Positions 23,675-32,327 of a DNA stretch of 62,772 nucleotides are shown here, piece after piece. Below the pieces are notes generated by a model. The model saw only the letters and a program-made list of their open reading frames with translations, was not told where the DNA came from and ran no database searches. The translations under genes and the position numbers were made by a program. Source of the DNA: an uncultured Bacteroidales bacterium (GTDB taxonomy: Bacteria; Bacteroidota; Bacteroidia; Bacteroidales; UBA932). The stretch's first letter is position 1. Every line of letters begins with the position of its first letter. The stretch is from NCBI GenBank assembly GCA_944326225.1, contig CALVDI010000007.1, positions 1 through 62,772 on the forward strand, given 5' to 3'.

Positions 23675-24703
23675 ATGAGAATCAGAACATTTTTCTTATG
23701 TGCGGCTTCATTTGCCGCAGCGGTACTTGCCTCCGGGTGCAAGGACGATGTGGAACCCGGTGTAGAGCCCTCTGACGTACAGGGGCTGTTTGTCAACGAA
23801 GTGTGCTCCGGAGGTACGGACTGGATTGAGCTGTACAACGCTTCGGACGAGGCAATGGACCTGGCCGGCTATCATGTGCAGGACAGCAAGGGAACAGACG
23901 AGGAATATACATTCCCTTCCGGCTCCAGCATTGCAGCAAAAGGCTTTCTGGTACTGGAGGAGGGTACGTTTGAGTTCGGAATATCCGGCGGCGGAGATGA
24001 GATAAAGGTGCTGGACGAGAACTATTCCGTAATAGATGACGTGAATGTTCTCGAGATGGAGGACGGCTTCACTTATGCCCGTACAGAGGACGGCGGTTCC
24101 TCCTGGGAGATAGTCGAGGGCGGAACAAAGGGCCGCAGTAACGGCGGTACTCCTGATGAGAGGCCCGAGGATCCCGATGACGGAAACAATCCCGATGATG
24201 ACCAGCCTTCCGGGGTGGATTATTCGGCATTGAAACTCAATGAACTGAACGGAAATGACAAGTTCATCGAACTTTACAACTCGTCCGATGCGGACATCGA
24301 CATAGCCGGTGTGTATTTTACAAAAGACGATGAGGATACATTTACCGCAGCCGAAGGAACTGTGGTGCCGGCCAAAGGATTTCTGACGGTGTGGTCGGAG
24401 AAGGCCGATGCCCTTGAGGAGAATCCCGGTCTGGCTCCGGTATTCGAGTTCGGCCTGTCCGCCGACAAGTCGGTGAAGATAGAGCTCTTTGCTCCGGACG
24501 GTACGTCTCTGGATGTATTTAAGAACCTGAGCGTGTCTTTAGGTGAGACCTGGGGTGAGGACGACGGTATGTATGACAGTAAGGACAAAGGGTCGTTTGC
24601 CCGCGAGACAGACGGTACGGGTGACTGGTATATCATGACCGCTACGGAAGGAGAGAGCAATGCATCGGCTGAGAAAGTAGAGGACGATAAGATAGAATGG
24701 TAA
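23675..24703 (+). CDS. Lipoprotein with two lamin-tail domains
   Basis: A 342-residue secreted lipoprotein (lipobox LASGC, Cys22). Two lamin-tail (LTD) immunoglobulin-like domains are visible: FVNEVCSGGTDWIELYNASD (about 38-57) and LKLNELNGNDKFIELYNSSD (about 188-207), separated by an acidic Pro/Asp-rich linker (about 160-180). LTD domains often accompany extracellular nucleases or phosphatases and may bind nucleic acid or the envelope. Its stop overlaps the start of the following secreted phosphoesterase, so the two are very likely translated together. Confidence 0.85.
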   Translation: MRIRTFFLCAASFAAAVLASGCKDDVEPGVEPSDVQGLFVNEVCSGGTDWIELYNASDEAMDLAGYHVQDSKGTDEEYTFPSGSSIAAKGFLVLEEGTFEFGISGGGDEIKVLDENYSVIDDVNVLEMEDGFTYARTEDGGSSWEIVEGGTKGRSNGGTPDERPEDPDDGNNPDDDQPSGVDYSALKLNELNGNDKFIELYNSSDADIDIAGVYFTKDDEDTFTAAEGTVVPAKGFLTVWSEKADALEENPGLAPVFEFGLSADKSVKIELFAPDGTSLDVFKNLSVSLGETWGEDDGMYDSKDKGSFARETDGTGDWYIMTATEGESNASAEKVEDDKIEW

Positions 24704-25791
24704 AAAGGTTCATATTAGTGTTGGTGGGCGTTTCCCTGTTCTGCGGCTCTGTGTGGGCGCAGGGCGGGGAAATTCTCCGTTTTATCTATTGCTCTGACCT
24801 GCATTACGGTCTGGAGCGGGATTTCCGGGGAGAGGAGGATGTGCCTGCGGATTCGGTCAGCAGGGCCATGATTGCCTCGTTCGGGATTCTGGAGAAAACG
24901 GCATTGCCGCTGGACGGTGGAGTGGGGCAGGGACAGGTGTTCGGTGAGCCGGAGTTTATTGTATGCACCGGTGATATCGCCAACAGGATGCAGCATGGAG
25001 TGCAGACGGCATCGGAATCATGGACGCAGTTCTGCCGCGACTGGGAGGAGTATCTGGACAGGATGTGTCTGGTTCCGGGGAATCATGACATATCGAACGC
25101 CATAGGTTATCCGAAGCCCATGAGTCCTGATAAGGATGCCGCGAGTGCCGCGGGTATTTATGATATGATGATGTCTCCGGATACGGCGGTCACGGCGGAT
25201 GATTTTGATTACGCAGTGCATAAGACGCACTATACCTTTGTGGCGGACAGTATCCGCTTAGTCTTTATGGGTATGTGGCCCGACTCGCACATGCGGGAGT
25301 GGTACAGCGGTACTGTGGATGCCGGAGAGGATATTCCCGTCCTGCTTTTCACGCACGATCCTCCGGAGGCGGACGCAAAGCATTTTACCAATCCATGGAA
25401 ACCTCACGATATCAATTCTGCCGATAAGTTCGAGAACCTGCTGACCGATACATGCTCCGTACGCAGCATAGACAGGACACCGAAGGACAACTGGCGGGAA
25501 CTGGAGCGTTTCCTTGCCTCGCATCCTGAGATAAAGGCCTGGCTCCACGGTGACTGGAACTACAATGAGTTCTACACCTGGACGGGAGTGGACGGCACTG
25601 TCAGCCTGCCTGTCTTCAGGGTGGATTCTCCGATGAAAGGGGATTATTCGTCCGTGGACGAGACCCTGCTGTCCTATATCGTAGTGACTGTGGATGCCGG
25701 CTCCCGTCTGCTGACCGCCAGGGAGTGCCTGTGGAATCCGGACGGAATAGCCGGTATCCGCTGGGGCGCATCCTGTACTATTGCACTGTGA
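24697..25791 (+). CDS. Secreted calcineurin-like metallophosphoesterase
   Basis: A 364-residue exported phosphoesterase. A signal peptide ends near VWAQG. The motifs are SDLHYG (about 29-34), CTGDIAN (about 88-94), VPGNHD (about 127-132), a THD in the middle, and a late LHGDW. It is a purple-acid/calcineurin-type enzyme with unknown substrate. Its start codon overlaps the end of the lamin-tail lipoprotein gene (GAATGGTAAAA), so translation is coupled. Porin, lamin-tail lipoprotein and phosphoesterase together suggest a periplasmic or surface unit for taking phosphate from organic substrates. Confidence 0.87.
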   Translation: MVKRFILVLVGVSLFCGSVWAQGGEILRFIYCSDLHYGLERDFRGEEDVPADSVSRAMIASFGILEKTALPLDGGVGQGQVFGEPEFIVCTGDIANRMQHGVQTASESWTQFCRDWEEYLDRMCLVPGNHDISNAIGYPKPMSPDKDAASAAGIYDMMMSPDTAVTADDFDYAVHKTHYTFVADSIRLVFMGMWPDSHMREWYSGTVDAGEDIPVLLFTHDPPEADAKHFTNPWKPHDINSADKFENLLTDTCSVRSIDRTPKDNWRELERFLASHPEIKAWLHGDWNYNEFYTWTGVDGTVSLPVFRVDSPMKGDYSSVDETLLSYIVVTVDAGSRLLTARECLWNPDGIAGIRWGASCTIAL

Positions 25792-25803
25792 TGTAAAAGA
25801 GAT

Positions 25804-25811
25804 TATATTTG
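25804..25811 (+). promoter_or_regulatory. -7 box of the beta-barrel pseudogene
   Basis: TATATTTG matches TAnnTTTG, 10 nt before the ATG at 25822. Confidence 0.5.
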
Positions 25812-25821
25812 TGCAGTGAAT

Positions 25822-26706
25822 ATGGGAAAATTTGCTGCATATATCTTGATCTGTCTGACCTTGACCTGCCTTGTGCCTGTCGTAGTGTCGGCTCAGGACG
25901 AGGGGCGTATATCACCTCTGTATTTCGGTCCCAATGCCCTGCCTGTGCCAGACATGCTGGACGGACGTGTGTCGGAACGGTTCTATGTGGAACTGGATTA
26001 CGACTGTCACTCGGGCTTTTACGGAGACTTGACCCAGACCGTGTTCGCAAAGGCCCATATACCTCTGTTCTCGCCCAGGGTCAACCTGTCGGTGTGGATG
26101 CCGGTCGTGGAGTTTTACCGCAATACTCCGGCTTCCATCGCGCACAGCCGTCCGCCGGAAGTCAGCTACAGCGGATATCAGATCGGCAACGTGTATGTGT
26201 AGGTGGACTTTCAGGTGCTGAAGGAGGGACGTTTCATGCCCGATATGTCAGTCAGGGCGGCTATTGTCACGGCTTCGGGGGACGGAGACGAGTATTTCCG
26301 CAACTTTGACGCGCCGGGCTACTTCTTTGATGCATCCATAGGTAAGTCCGTCAAGTTTCAGGGCGATTTTTTCCAAAGTCTGCGTCTGGCGGCCAACGCC
26401 GGCTTCCTATGCTGGCAGGTGAGCGCCAATACTCAGAATGACGCATATATGTACGGGGTGAAGGCGGTGCTGGAGACCAGGCTGCTGGATGTCTCCTGTG
26501 CCTGGCAGGGGTATACAGGCTGGATAGGGGACGGGGACGCTCCGATGGTCATCAAGGCTTCGGCGGTGTTCCGGGCCGGGCAGTTCAGGCCGCTGATAGC
26601 TTATGAGTACGGTCTCCGGGATTATCCTTTTCATCATTTCCGTGTCGGAGTAGGCTTTGTTTTCGGGCAGGCCGAGGCTCTTTTCCGAATAAAGAGACAG
26701 AGATAA
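25822..26706 (+). pseudogene. Outer-membrane protein gene with in-frame amber stop
   Basis: About 294 codons in one frame, interrupted only by a TAG at 26200-26202 (codon 127). The first part has a signal peptide (YILICLTLTCLVPVVVSAQ) and barrel-like strands. The second resumes directly with VDFQVLKEGRFMPDMSVRAA and ends with alternating strands and a basic tail. Without the TAG it would be one protein, perhaps a beta-barrel of unknown function. TAG is used as an ordinary stop elsewhere in the window, so recoding is unlikely. A GTG just after the stop gives a false second start. A read error cannot be excluded. Confidence 0.75.
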
Positions 26707-26710
26707 TTAT

Positions 26711-26718
26711 TATATTCG
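26711..26718 (+). promoter_or_regulatory. -7 box of the TPR gene
   Basis: TATATTCG, one base off TAnnTTTG, 33 nt upstream of the likely start at 26752. Confidence 0.4.
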
Positions 26719-26751
26719 CATTTTATGCGTGTTCAGAAAAATATATTTACA

Positions 26752-27569
26752 ATGGCCTTTCTCAGGAATGCGGTGCTGCCGCTGCTCCTGCTGCTGTCTT
26801 CATGGACGCTCAGGGCGCAGTATGACACTGATCATTTTTTCTTCAGAGGGCAGCTGGCTCTCAATGAAGGCCGGTATCTGGATGCTCTGAACAGTTTCAG
26901 TGTTATCATAAGGATTGATGATTCTTTCTACGAGGCTTATTTCTTCAGGGGCATAGCGAAATACAATCTCGGAGATTTCGGAGGGGCCGAGTCGGATTTT
27001 GACAGAGCAATAGATCTTAATCCGGTTTATACTCTGGCATATCATTACAGGGCGATAACGCTCAGCCGGATGGGAGAATATGATCGTGCTTTGAATGATT
27101 TGAAACGGGCTATAGAACTTAGACCCGGTTATTATGGCCTGTATTTCAGCCGAGGTGTGACTTATTTCCTTTCACAGCAGTTTGAGAAGGCTGTAGAGGA
27201 CTTTGACCGTTTTTCATGCGCGAGCCGAAGGATCCGGCCGCTTATCTCAATCGCGGAGCCTCTTATCTGTTTCTTGGAGACACCGTCAATGCCCTCAAGG
27301 ACTATGACCGTGCTATTGTTCTGGACTGTTTTGACCCGGAGGGATATATCCGTCGCTCCAGAATATACTATTCCCAGCATAGACTGGAAGATGCTCTTTC
27401 CGACCTGGATCATGCGATAGACCTGGATACGGCCAATACATTCGCTTATTTCAACCGTGCCCTTATCCGTTACGAGATGAAGGACGTGCAGGGGACGCTG
27501 GCAGACTTGGGCAAAGTGCTGGCCCGGGAGCAGTATGTTGCGCCGATGGGATTGCTGCCAGACCATTGA
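26752..27569 (+). pseudogene. Secreted TPR protein, frameshifted
   Basis: A tetratricopeptide repeat protein with a signal peptide (LLLLLSSWTLRAQ) and TPR units such as AYFFRGIAKYNLGDFGGAES and AYHYRAITLSRMGEYDRALN. The frame breaks in a T5 run at 27210-27214; a sixth T would give DFDRFFMREPKDPAAYLNRG and rejoin the downstream TPR frame to the stop at 27569, about 272 residues in all. The ATG at 26752 opens the signal peptide directly and is preferred to 26725. The 3' end overlaps a dispersed repeat, so the natural terminus may also be altered. Such proteins usually mediate protein-protein contacts in the periplasm or envelope. Confidence 0.78.
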
Positions 27570-27644
27570 CCGCAGGCATCCAGCGGCTCTCAACCCATAA
27601 AGCACCGGCATCAATCATAACCGACTGTCAATCAGTAACTATTG
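27534..27644 (-). repeat. Dispersed repeat of about 110 bp, copy 2
   Basis: Inverted copy of the repeat at 3096-3212, with a 4-base gap after CTCAAC and scattered substitutions. It covers the last codons of the TPR gene and the bases after it. Of the stretch 27570-28297, which has no supported gene, this repeat, a hairpin and a candidate small RNA are the only structure I see. Confidence 0.7.
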
Positions 27645-27654
27645 AATATGACGG

Positions 27655-27690
27655 TTGCCCTATGGTATGTTTTTTCAGGCCATAGGGCAA
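27655..27690 (+). terminator. Perfect hairpin after the TPR gene
   Basis: TTGCCCTATGG (27655-27665) and CCATAGGGCAA (27680-27690) form an 11-bp perfect stem with a 14-nt loop that contains six T residues. No T-run follows on the plus strand, so it may be a repeat end rather than a terminator. Confidence 0.4.
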
Positions 27691-28003
27691 ACTACGCCAA
27701 AGAGATGTGTCTGGGAATCAGAGCCTTGACGAACTGGGCGGTGCTTCATGGATTACTATCACCGCTGTGCGGAATGCTGCGTAGGGCAGCGACAGGCATC
27801 GGTGCCTCAAAAACAGCAATCTGGCCTGTGCTTGCTTTAGGCGGCGAGAGGACCCACGCCAATCAGGGGGTATCTTTGCGGATGGTCATTATACTTTTTT
27901 GATTATCTTTCAGGCAGTCCTGTTTGTTTATGATGCTTGTTCTTGGATGATATTGTGTCCAGGAAGAATTATTCATTCGTTTCTGAGAATTTAAAACAAT
28001 TGC

Positions 28004-28011
28004 TATATTTG
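28004..28011 (+). promoter_or_regulatory. -7 box of candidate ncRNA / long leader
   Basis: TATATTTG with TTTCTG at 27980-27985, 18 nt upstream, a near-consensus Bacteroidetes promoter. The next start codon is about 290 nt away. Confidence 0.55.
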
Positions 28012-28015
28012 CGGT

Positions 28016-28194
28016 GCTATTCTGCGGAGTAGTGACATATTTAGATGAAAGTGTTTCAGCTTTTGTCCTTGACGTGGAATCTGGAAAATTCGACAATAAC
28101 AGGGATAAGCAACACACTCGTCACCTTGTATCGATAAAGGTGGTGCACTTCCGTGTAACTCCATATTCGTACGGGTGTGGAGTTTTGTTTATTT
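28016..28194 (+). ncRNA. Candidate small RNA with own promoter and terminator
   Basis: Starts just after the -7 box at 28004. By eye the core can fold as an interrupted rod: GTGAC (near 28033) with GTCAC (near 28130), GCTT with AAGC, TTGTC with GACAA, GAAT with ATTC, and large internal loops. It is followed by an ACTCCA/TGGAGT hairpin (28159-28183) with a T-rich tail. A rod with bulges recalls 6S RNA, but I do not recognise a specific class, and it may instead be the leader of the gene at 28298. Only a covariance-model search would settle this. Confidence 0.35.
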
Positions 28195-28297
28195 GTTATT
28201 GGGCATTCCAGAGCCTCACGTCAGATAAACTGAATGACTCCACACTTTCTTTTTGTGTAAAATCTCTTTGGAGTCAGGAGACAAATGTTATTAAACG

Positions 28298-29050
28298 ATG
28301 AAAAAGTTTATCTGTTTGCTGTCAGCAGTATTGTTTGCGGCGTTGTCACTGCAGGCCCAGGACCTCATTACAAAGAAGAACGGTGAGGACATCAAGGCCA
28401 AAATTCTGGAAGTAGGTCAGACTGAGGTCAAATACAAGCGATTTGACAATCCTGACGGACCTGTGTTTACAATATCCATATCGGATATACTGATAATAAG
28501 ATACGAGAACGGAACAAATGATGTGTTTAATACGACTTCATCTGTTACAAATTATGGAGGCTATGGAACCAGGGAGGTACCGGCCGGAGTTGTCCCGGGT
28601 ATGAAATATAAAGATTACAAGCGTTATTATAAGGCTTCTGACTATGTACGTCAGCCTGGTGACAGATGGTATCCGGCGGTAGGTGGACTGTGTTCTTGGG
28701 TCATTCCAGGACTGGGACAGATGCTTTGCGGTGAGGTCGGTCGCGGTATCGGCTTCCTGGGAGGTGCGATAGGAGCTTCAGTCTTGATGGGAGTTGGCTC
28801 AGGATTGGCATATGATGCACCGGGTTTAGGAGTTACTTTAACATTGGCTGGAGCCGCAGCCTTGCTGGCAATAGATATCTCAGCGATTGTCGATGGGGTC
28901 AAGGTTGCGAAGATTAAAAATATGTATGAGCAGGATATGCGTGCGAATACGGCGTATAATGTGACGATGTCTCCGTACGTGTCCACATTGGCATTGGCTT
29001 CAGGAAGTTATCAGCCAGTGGCCGGTATGTCGCTCAGAGTGTCATTCTAA
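28298..29050 (+). CDS. Secreted hypothetical protein with C-terminal membrane segments
   Basis: A 250-residue protein with a signal peptide (MKKFICLLSAVLFAALSLQA) and a conserved-looking N-terminal domain (LITKKNGEDIKAKILEVGQT, YENGTNDVF) seen in many Bacteroidales exported proteins. Residues about 130-200 contain two glycine-rich hydrophobic stretches (GIGFLGGAIGASVLMGVGSG and LGVTLTLAGAAALLAI) that probably span or enter a membrane, giving a TM2-like layout. No catalytic motif is seen and I give no function. An extended leader carrying the candidate small RNA precedes it. Confidence 0.75.
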   Translation: MKKFICLLSAVLFAALSLQAQDLITKKNGEDIKAKILEVGQTEVKYKRFDNPDGPVFTISISDILIIRYENGTNDVFNTTSSVTNYGGYGTREVPAGVVPGMKYKDYKRYYKASDYVRQPGDRWYPAVGGLCSWVIPGLGQMLCGEVGRGIGFLGGAIGASVLMGVGSGLAYDAPGLGVTLTLAGAAALLAIDISAIVDGVKVAKIKNMYEQDMRANTAYNVTMSPYVSTLALASGSYQPVAGMSLRVSF

Positions 29051-29132
29051 ATAGAAAACAATATTATCCGCAAGTGTCTTCTGCCGTTTTTTGAAATGAC
29101 GGTGCGATGCGGATTGTGATGCGGGTGAATAT

Positions 29133-29242
29133 CAACTGATTACATTTATGTGCTGCACATTTGACCTAGTCTGAAACAGGCCAAGTGTGCAGTTTCTTTT
29201 GTAACTAGCTGTAAATCAGGGCGGAGTTTTCAGGACTGCACC
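29133..29242 (+). repeat. Hairpin-bearing dispersed repeat, copy A
   Basis: CTGCACATTTG (29153-29163) and CCAAGTGTGCAG (29181-29192) form a stem. It is followed by TTTTGTAACTAGCTG and, further on, CAGGACTGCACC. The same order occurs at 52822-52929, in the same orientation. It lies in the 425-bp gap between the hypothetical gene and uvrA, with no coding sequence. The core resembles a small mobile or structured element; the TAACTAGC/TAACTTGC part is promoter-like. Confidence 0.7.
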
Positions 29243-29343
29243 ATCGCTTCTGTTTTGTGACGGAAAGTACCCAGGAAAACAGGTGCGGTATGGTCATTTC
29301 CTGGGTGAGGAGTGTTTTCCTCATCGGGTCGAAGGCCTGTTTG

Positions 29344-29386
29344 TAGCGGAGCGACTTGGCCCTTTCCTGGGAGAGGGTTGGGTGAG
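29344..29386 (-). repeat. Dispersed palindromic repeat, copy 2
   Basis: Inverted near-copy of 16-55 (AGCGGAGCGACTTGG followed by CCCTTTCCTGGGAGAGGG and TTGGGTG). A shorter duplicated motif, GGGTGAGGAGTnnTTTCCT, also occurs nearby (29303 and 29380). This gap lies just past the uvrA stop. Confidence 0.65.
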
Positions 29387-29475
29387 GAGTACTTTCCTTC
29401 TTCGGTCCAGTGCTGTAGGTGTTAAGGGGCAGATTGTCTTAATCGAGCAGTGTCTTGAATCGATATGCTGCGGGG

Positions 29476-32322
29476 TCAGGACCGAAGAAGGTAGCCGCCT
29501 TGGTCGCCGCCTTCGGGGCCGAGCTCGATGATGTGGTCGGCTGCGGCGATGATGTAGGGGTTGTGCTCGACGACGATAATCGTGTGGCCGCGATCTATTA
29601 GGGCGCGGAATGAGGCCAGCAGTTTCTCTATGTCGTCGAAGTGCAGGCCGGTGGTCGGCTCGTCGAAGATGAACAGTACCGGCTTGTCGGATGCGGTGCC
29701 CTTGCCGGAGTCCTTGCCCAGGCCGAGGAAGTAGGCGAGCTTGACGCGCTGGCTCTCGCCGCCGCTGAGGGTGCTGCTGCTCTGACCGAGAGCGACGTAG
29801 CCCAGTCCCACATCGTGCAGAGGCTGGAGACGGGCCGCGATACGGGCGGCGGCAGGCTCGCCGGCAGCGGTGAAGAAGTCGATGGCCTCGTCCACGCTCA
29901 TGTCAAGCACGTCGCTGATATTTTTCCCACGGTACTTGACTTCTAGCACATCCTGGATGAAGCGCTTGCCGCCGCAGGACTCGCAGGTCATGACGATGTC
30001 GGCCATGAACTGCATGGGTATCTTGACTGTACCCTCGCCGAGACATTCGGGGCAGCGGCCTCCGTCGATGTTGAATGAGAAATGCGAGTGCCCGAAGCCG
30101 TTGACTTTGGCCAGCGGCTGCTCGGAGAATAGCTTGCGGATGTCGTCGTAGGCCTTGATGTAGGTCACCGGGTTGGAGCGGGAGCTGCGGCCTATCGGAT
30201 TCTGGTCCACGAACTCGACCGAGGATATGCGGTCCAGGTCACCGCGCAGCTCCCGGAACGAGCCGGGTCTGGCTCCGACCTGGTTGATCATCCGGTTGAG
30301 GGCGGGGTAGAGGATATCGCCCACGAGGGTGGATTTGCCCGATCCGCTGACTCCGATGACAGCGGTCATGACATTGAGAGGAAAGCGCACGTCGATGTTC
30401 TTGAGGTTGTTCTCGCAGGCATCGCAGACCTCTATGTACTGCTTCCAGGGGCGTTTGACAGGGTCAATGGAAATCTTCTTCCTGCCCAGCAGATACTCTA
30501 AGGTCAATGACCGGGGCCATGCAGCAAGCAGGGCGGAAGCGTCAGCCTCGGAGATATCCGTGGCCGGAGGAGGGCCGCAGTAAACTACTTCGCCTCCATG
30601 CTTGCCGGCCCTCGGGCCTATGTCTATCAGCCAGTCTGCACTGCGGATAATCTCCTCGTCGTGCTCCACGACTATAACCGTGTTTCCGAGGTCGCGAAGG
30701 CTCTTGATGACTTCGATTAACCGTCCGGTGTCCCGGCTATGCAGTCCGATGGACGGTTCGTCGAGGATGTACATCGAGCCGGTCAGGCTGTTGCCGAGGG
30801 AGCAGACGATGCTGATGCGCTGGCTCTCACCGCCGCTGAGGGTGTTGGACGCACGGTTCAGGGTCAGATAGGACAGCCCCACGTGGTCGATGTAGTACAG
30901 GCGGTCCCGTATCTCTTTCAGAGCCCTGGCTGCGATCTTCTCCTCGTAGGCCGGAAGCTGAAGACTGTCGAAGAAGGCTATCAGGTCTTTGATGCTCATG
31001 GTCATCAGCTCATGGATATTGCGTCCGCCGATACGCACGTACAGGGCTTCCCTGCGCAGCCGGCTGCCTCCGCACTCGCGGCATACGGTCTTGCCGGAGT
31101 AGCGGCTGATCATGTATTTGTTCTGTATCTTGTACCGCTTGGCCTCTAATTCCTTGAAGAAGGGATAGATGCCGGTGATGTACTTGTTGCCGTTCCACAG
31201 CTCGCTCTTCTGCTTGGCTGTGAGGTCTTTGTAGGGGGTATGCACCGGGAAGCCGAATTTGTCCGCATTGGCCAGTACCTCCTCCTTGAAATATTTCATC
31301 ACCTCGCCCTTCCAGCAGGCCACGGCGTCCTGATAGACGGAAAGGGCCTGATTGGGGATGACCAGCGACTCGTCGATGCCGATGATCTTGCCGAGGCCGC
31401 CGCAGACGGGGCAGGCTCCCACCGGGCTGTTGTAGTTGAACATCCATTCCGTAGGCTCGGAGAATTGCATGCCGTCCGCCTCGAACAGGGAGGAGAACCG
31501 CAGCAGGGCGTGTCCGTCCACGGTAGGGGAGAATGCGCAGGCGATGTGCCCGTCTCCCTTGTCAAATGCCGTCCGCACCGAGTCCATGACCCGGTTCTCC
31601 GTCTCCTCGTCCGCAAATGTGCAGCTGGCGAAGGGGATACGGTCCACCATCAGGGCTACCTCCCGTCCTTCGGCGCGGCTTATGTCGGCCAGGAGCGAGT
31701 CGATCTTCTCCATCCGCCCGGCATTGTCCCCTGATGGCAGAATGTACAGGCGGGAGAATCCCTCTTCCTTGAGGTTGAGCAGACGTTCGACCCGATATGC
31801 TTCCTCGCCCCAGCGGATGTCCGCCAGTATGAAGCAGATGCCGGGCGAATATTCTTCGTCGGAAGGGTTCCCTGCAGGAACGGAGGAAGCGAGCGAGTGC
31901 AGCCGCTCCATGACGGAAGCCACCGTGTCGCAGCGCACTTCCTCACCGGTGACCGGCGAATAGGTGTGGCCTATCTTGGCGAAGAGCACCCGCAGGTAGT
32001 CGTAGATCTCGGTGGTGCTGCCGACGGTGGAGCGGGGGTTGCGGGTATTGACCCTCTGCTCTATGGCGATGGCGGGCGGGATGCCGGAGATACTCTCGAC
32101 CGGCGGTTTGGACATTCTCCCGAGGAACTGACGGGCAAATGACGAGAGGCTCTCCGCGAAGCGGCGCTGCCCCTCGGCGAAAAGGGTGTCGAAGGCCAGA
32201 GAGGTCTTGCCTGAGCCGGACACACCCGTGATGACCGTGAACTTATTCCGGGGGATGTCCACGTCTATGCCCTTAAGGTTGTTGGCCGAGGCCTTTTTTA
32301 TATGAATGTGCTCTTCTTCCAT
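29476..32322 (-). CDS. uvrA: Excinuclease ABC subunit A
   Basis: A 948-residue damage-recognition ATPase of nucleotide-excision repair that loads UvrB. Two ABC ATPase halves are visible: Walker A GVSGSGKTSL near residue 34 and GVSGSGKSTL near 640, signatures LSGGESQRISI and LSGGESQRVKL, and Walker B regions YILDEPSIGL and FIFDEPTTGL. Zinc-finger pairs are CPVCGG, CRECGGSR and CPECLGEG with CESCGGKR. It starts 5 nt after the relA stop and is the last gene of the uvrB-relA-uvrA operon. The gap downstream contains repeats. Confidence 0.97.
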   Translation of the reverse strand: MEEEHIHIKKASANNLKGIDVDIPRNKFTVITGVSGSGKTSLAFDTLFAEGQRRFAESLSSFARQFLGRMSKPPVESISGIPPAIAIEQRVNTRNPRSTVGSTTEIYDYLRVLFAKIGHTYSPVTGEEVRCDTVASVMERLHSLASSVPAGNPSDEEYSPGICFILADIRWGEEAYRVERLLNLKEEGFSRLYILPSGDNAGRMEKIDSLLADISRAEGREVALMVDRIPFASCTFADEETENRVMDSVRTAFDKGDGHIACAFSPTVDGHALLRFSSLFEADGMQFSEPTEWMFNYNSPVGACPVCGGLGKIIGIDESLVIPNQALSVYQDAVACWKGEVMKYFKEEVLANADKFGFPVHTPYKDLTAKQKSELWNGNKYITGIYPFFKELEAKRYKIQNKYMISRYSGKTVCRECGGSRLRREALYVRIGGRNIHELMTMSIKDLIAFFDSLQLPAYEEKIAARALKEIRDRLYYIDHVGLSYLTLNRASNTLSGGESQRISIVCSLGNSLTGSMYILDEPSIGLHSRDTGRLIEVIKSLRDLGNTVIVVEHDEEIIRSADWLIDIGPRAGKHGGEVVYCGPPPATDISEADASALLAAWPRSLTLEYLLGRKKISIDPVKRPWKQYIEVCDACENNLKNIDVRFPLNVMTAVIGVSGSGKSTLVGDILYPALNRMINQVGARPGSFRELRGDLDRISSVEFVDQNPIGRSSRSNPVTYIKAYDDIRKLFSEQPLAKVNGFGHSHFSFNIDGGRCPECLGEGTVKIPMQFMADIVMTCESCGGKRFIQDVLEVKYRGKNISDVLDMSVDEAIDFFTAAGEPAAARIAARLQPLHDVGLGYVALGQSSSTLSGGESQRVKLAYFLGLGKDSGKGTASDKPVLFIFDEPTTGLHFDDIEKLLASFRALIDRGHTIIVVEHNPYIIAAADHIIELGPEGGDQGGYLLRS

Positions 32323-32327
32323 CTGTC

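Noticed and set aside
26200-26202. Recoding of TAG as a sense codon
   Set aside because: TAG ends other genes in the window (for example bcp's neighbour genes prfA and hydC), and RF1 is present, so a nonsense mutation or read error is simpler.
27642-27902. 86-codon frame after the TPR gene
   Set aside because: It crosses a perfect hairpin, lacks a ribosome site and shows no recognisable domain or signal peptide.
29133-29242. Hairpin repeat as an ordinary intrinsic terminator
   Set aside because: The conserved part extends well beyond the stem in both copies and no T-run follows directly.
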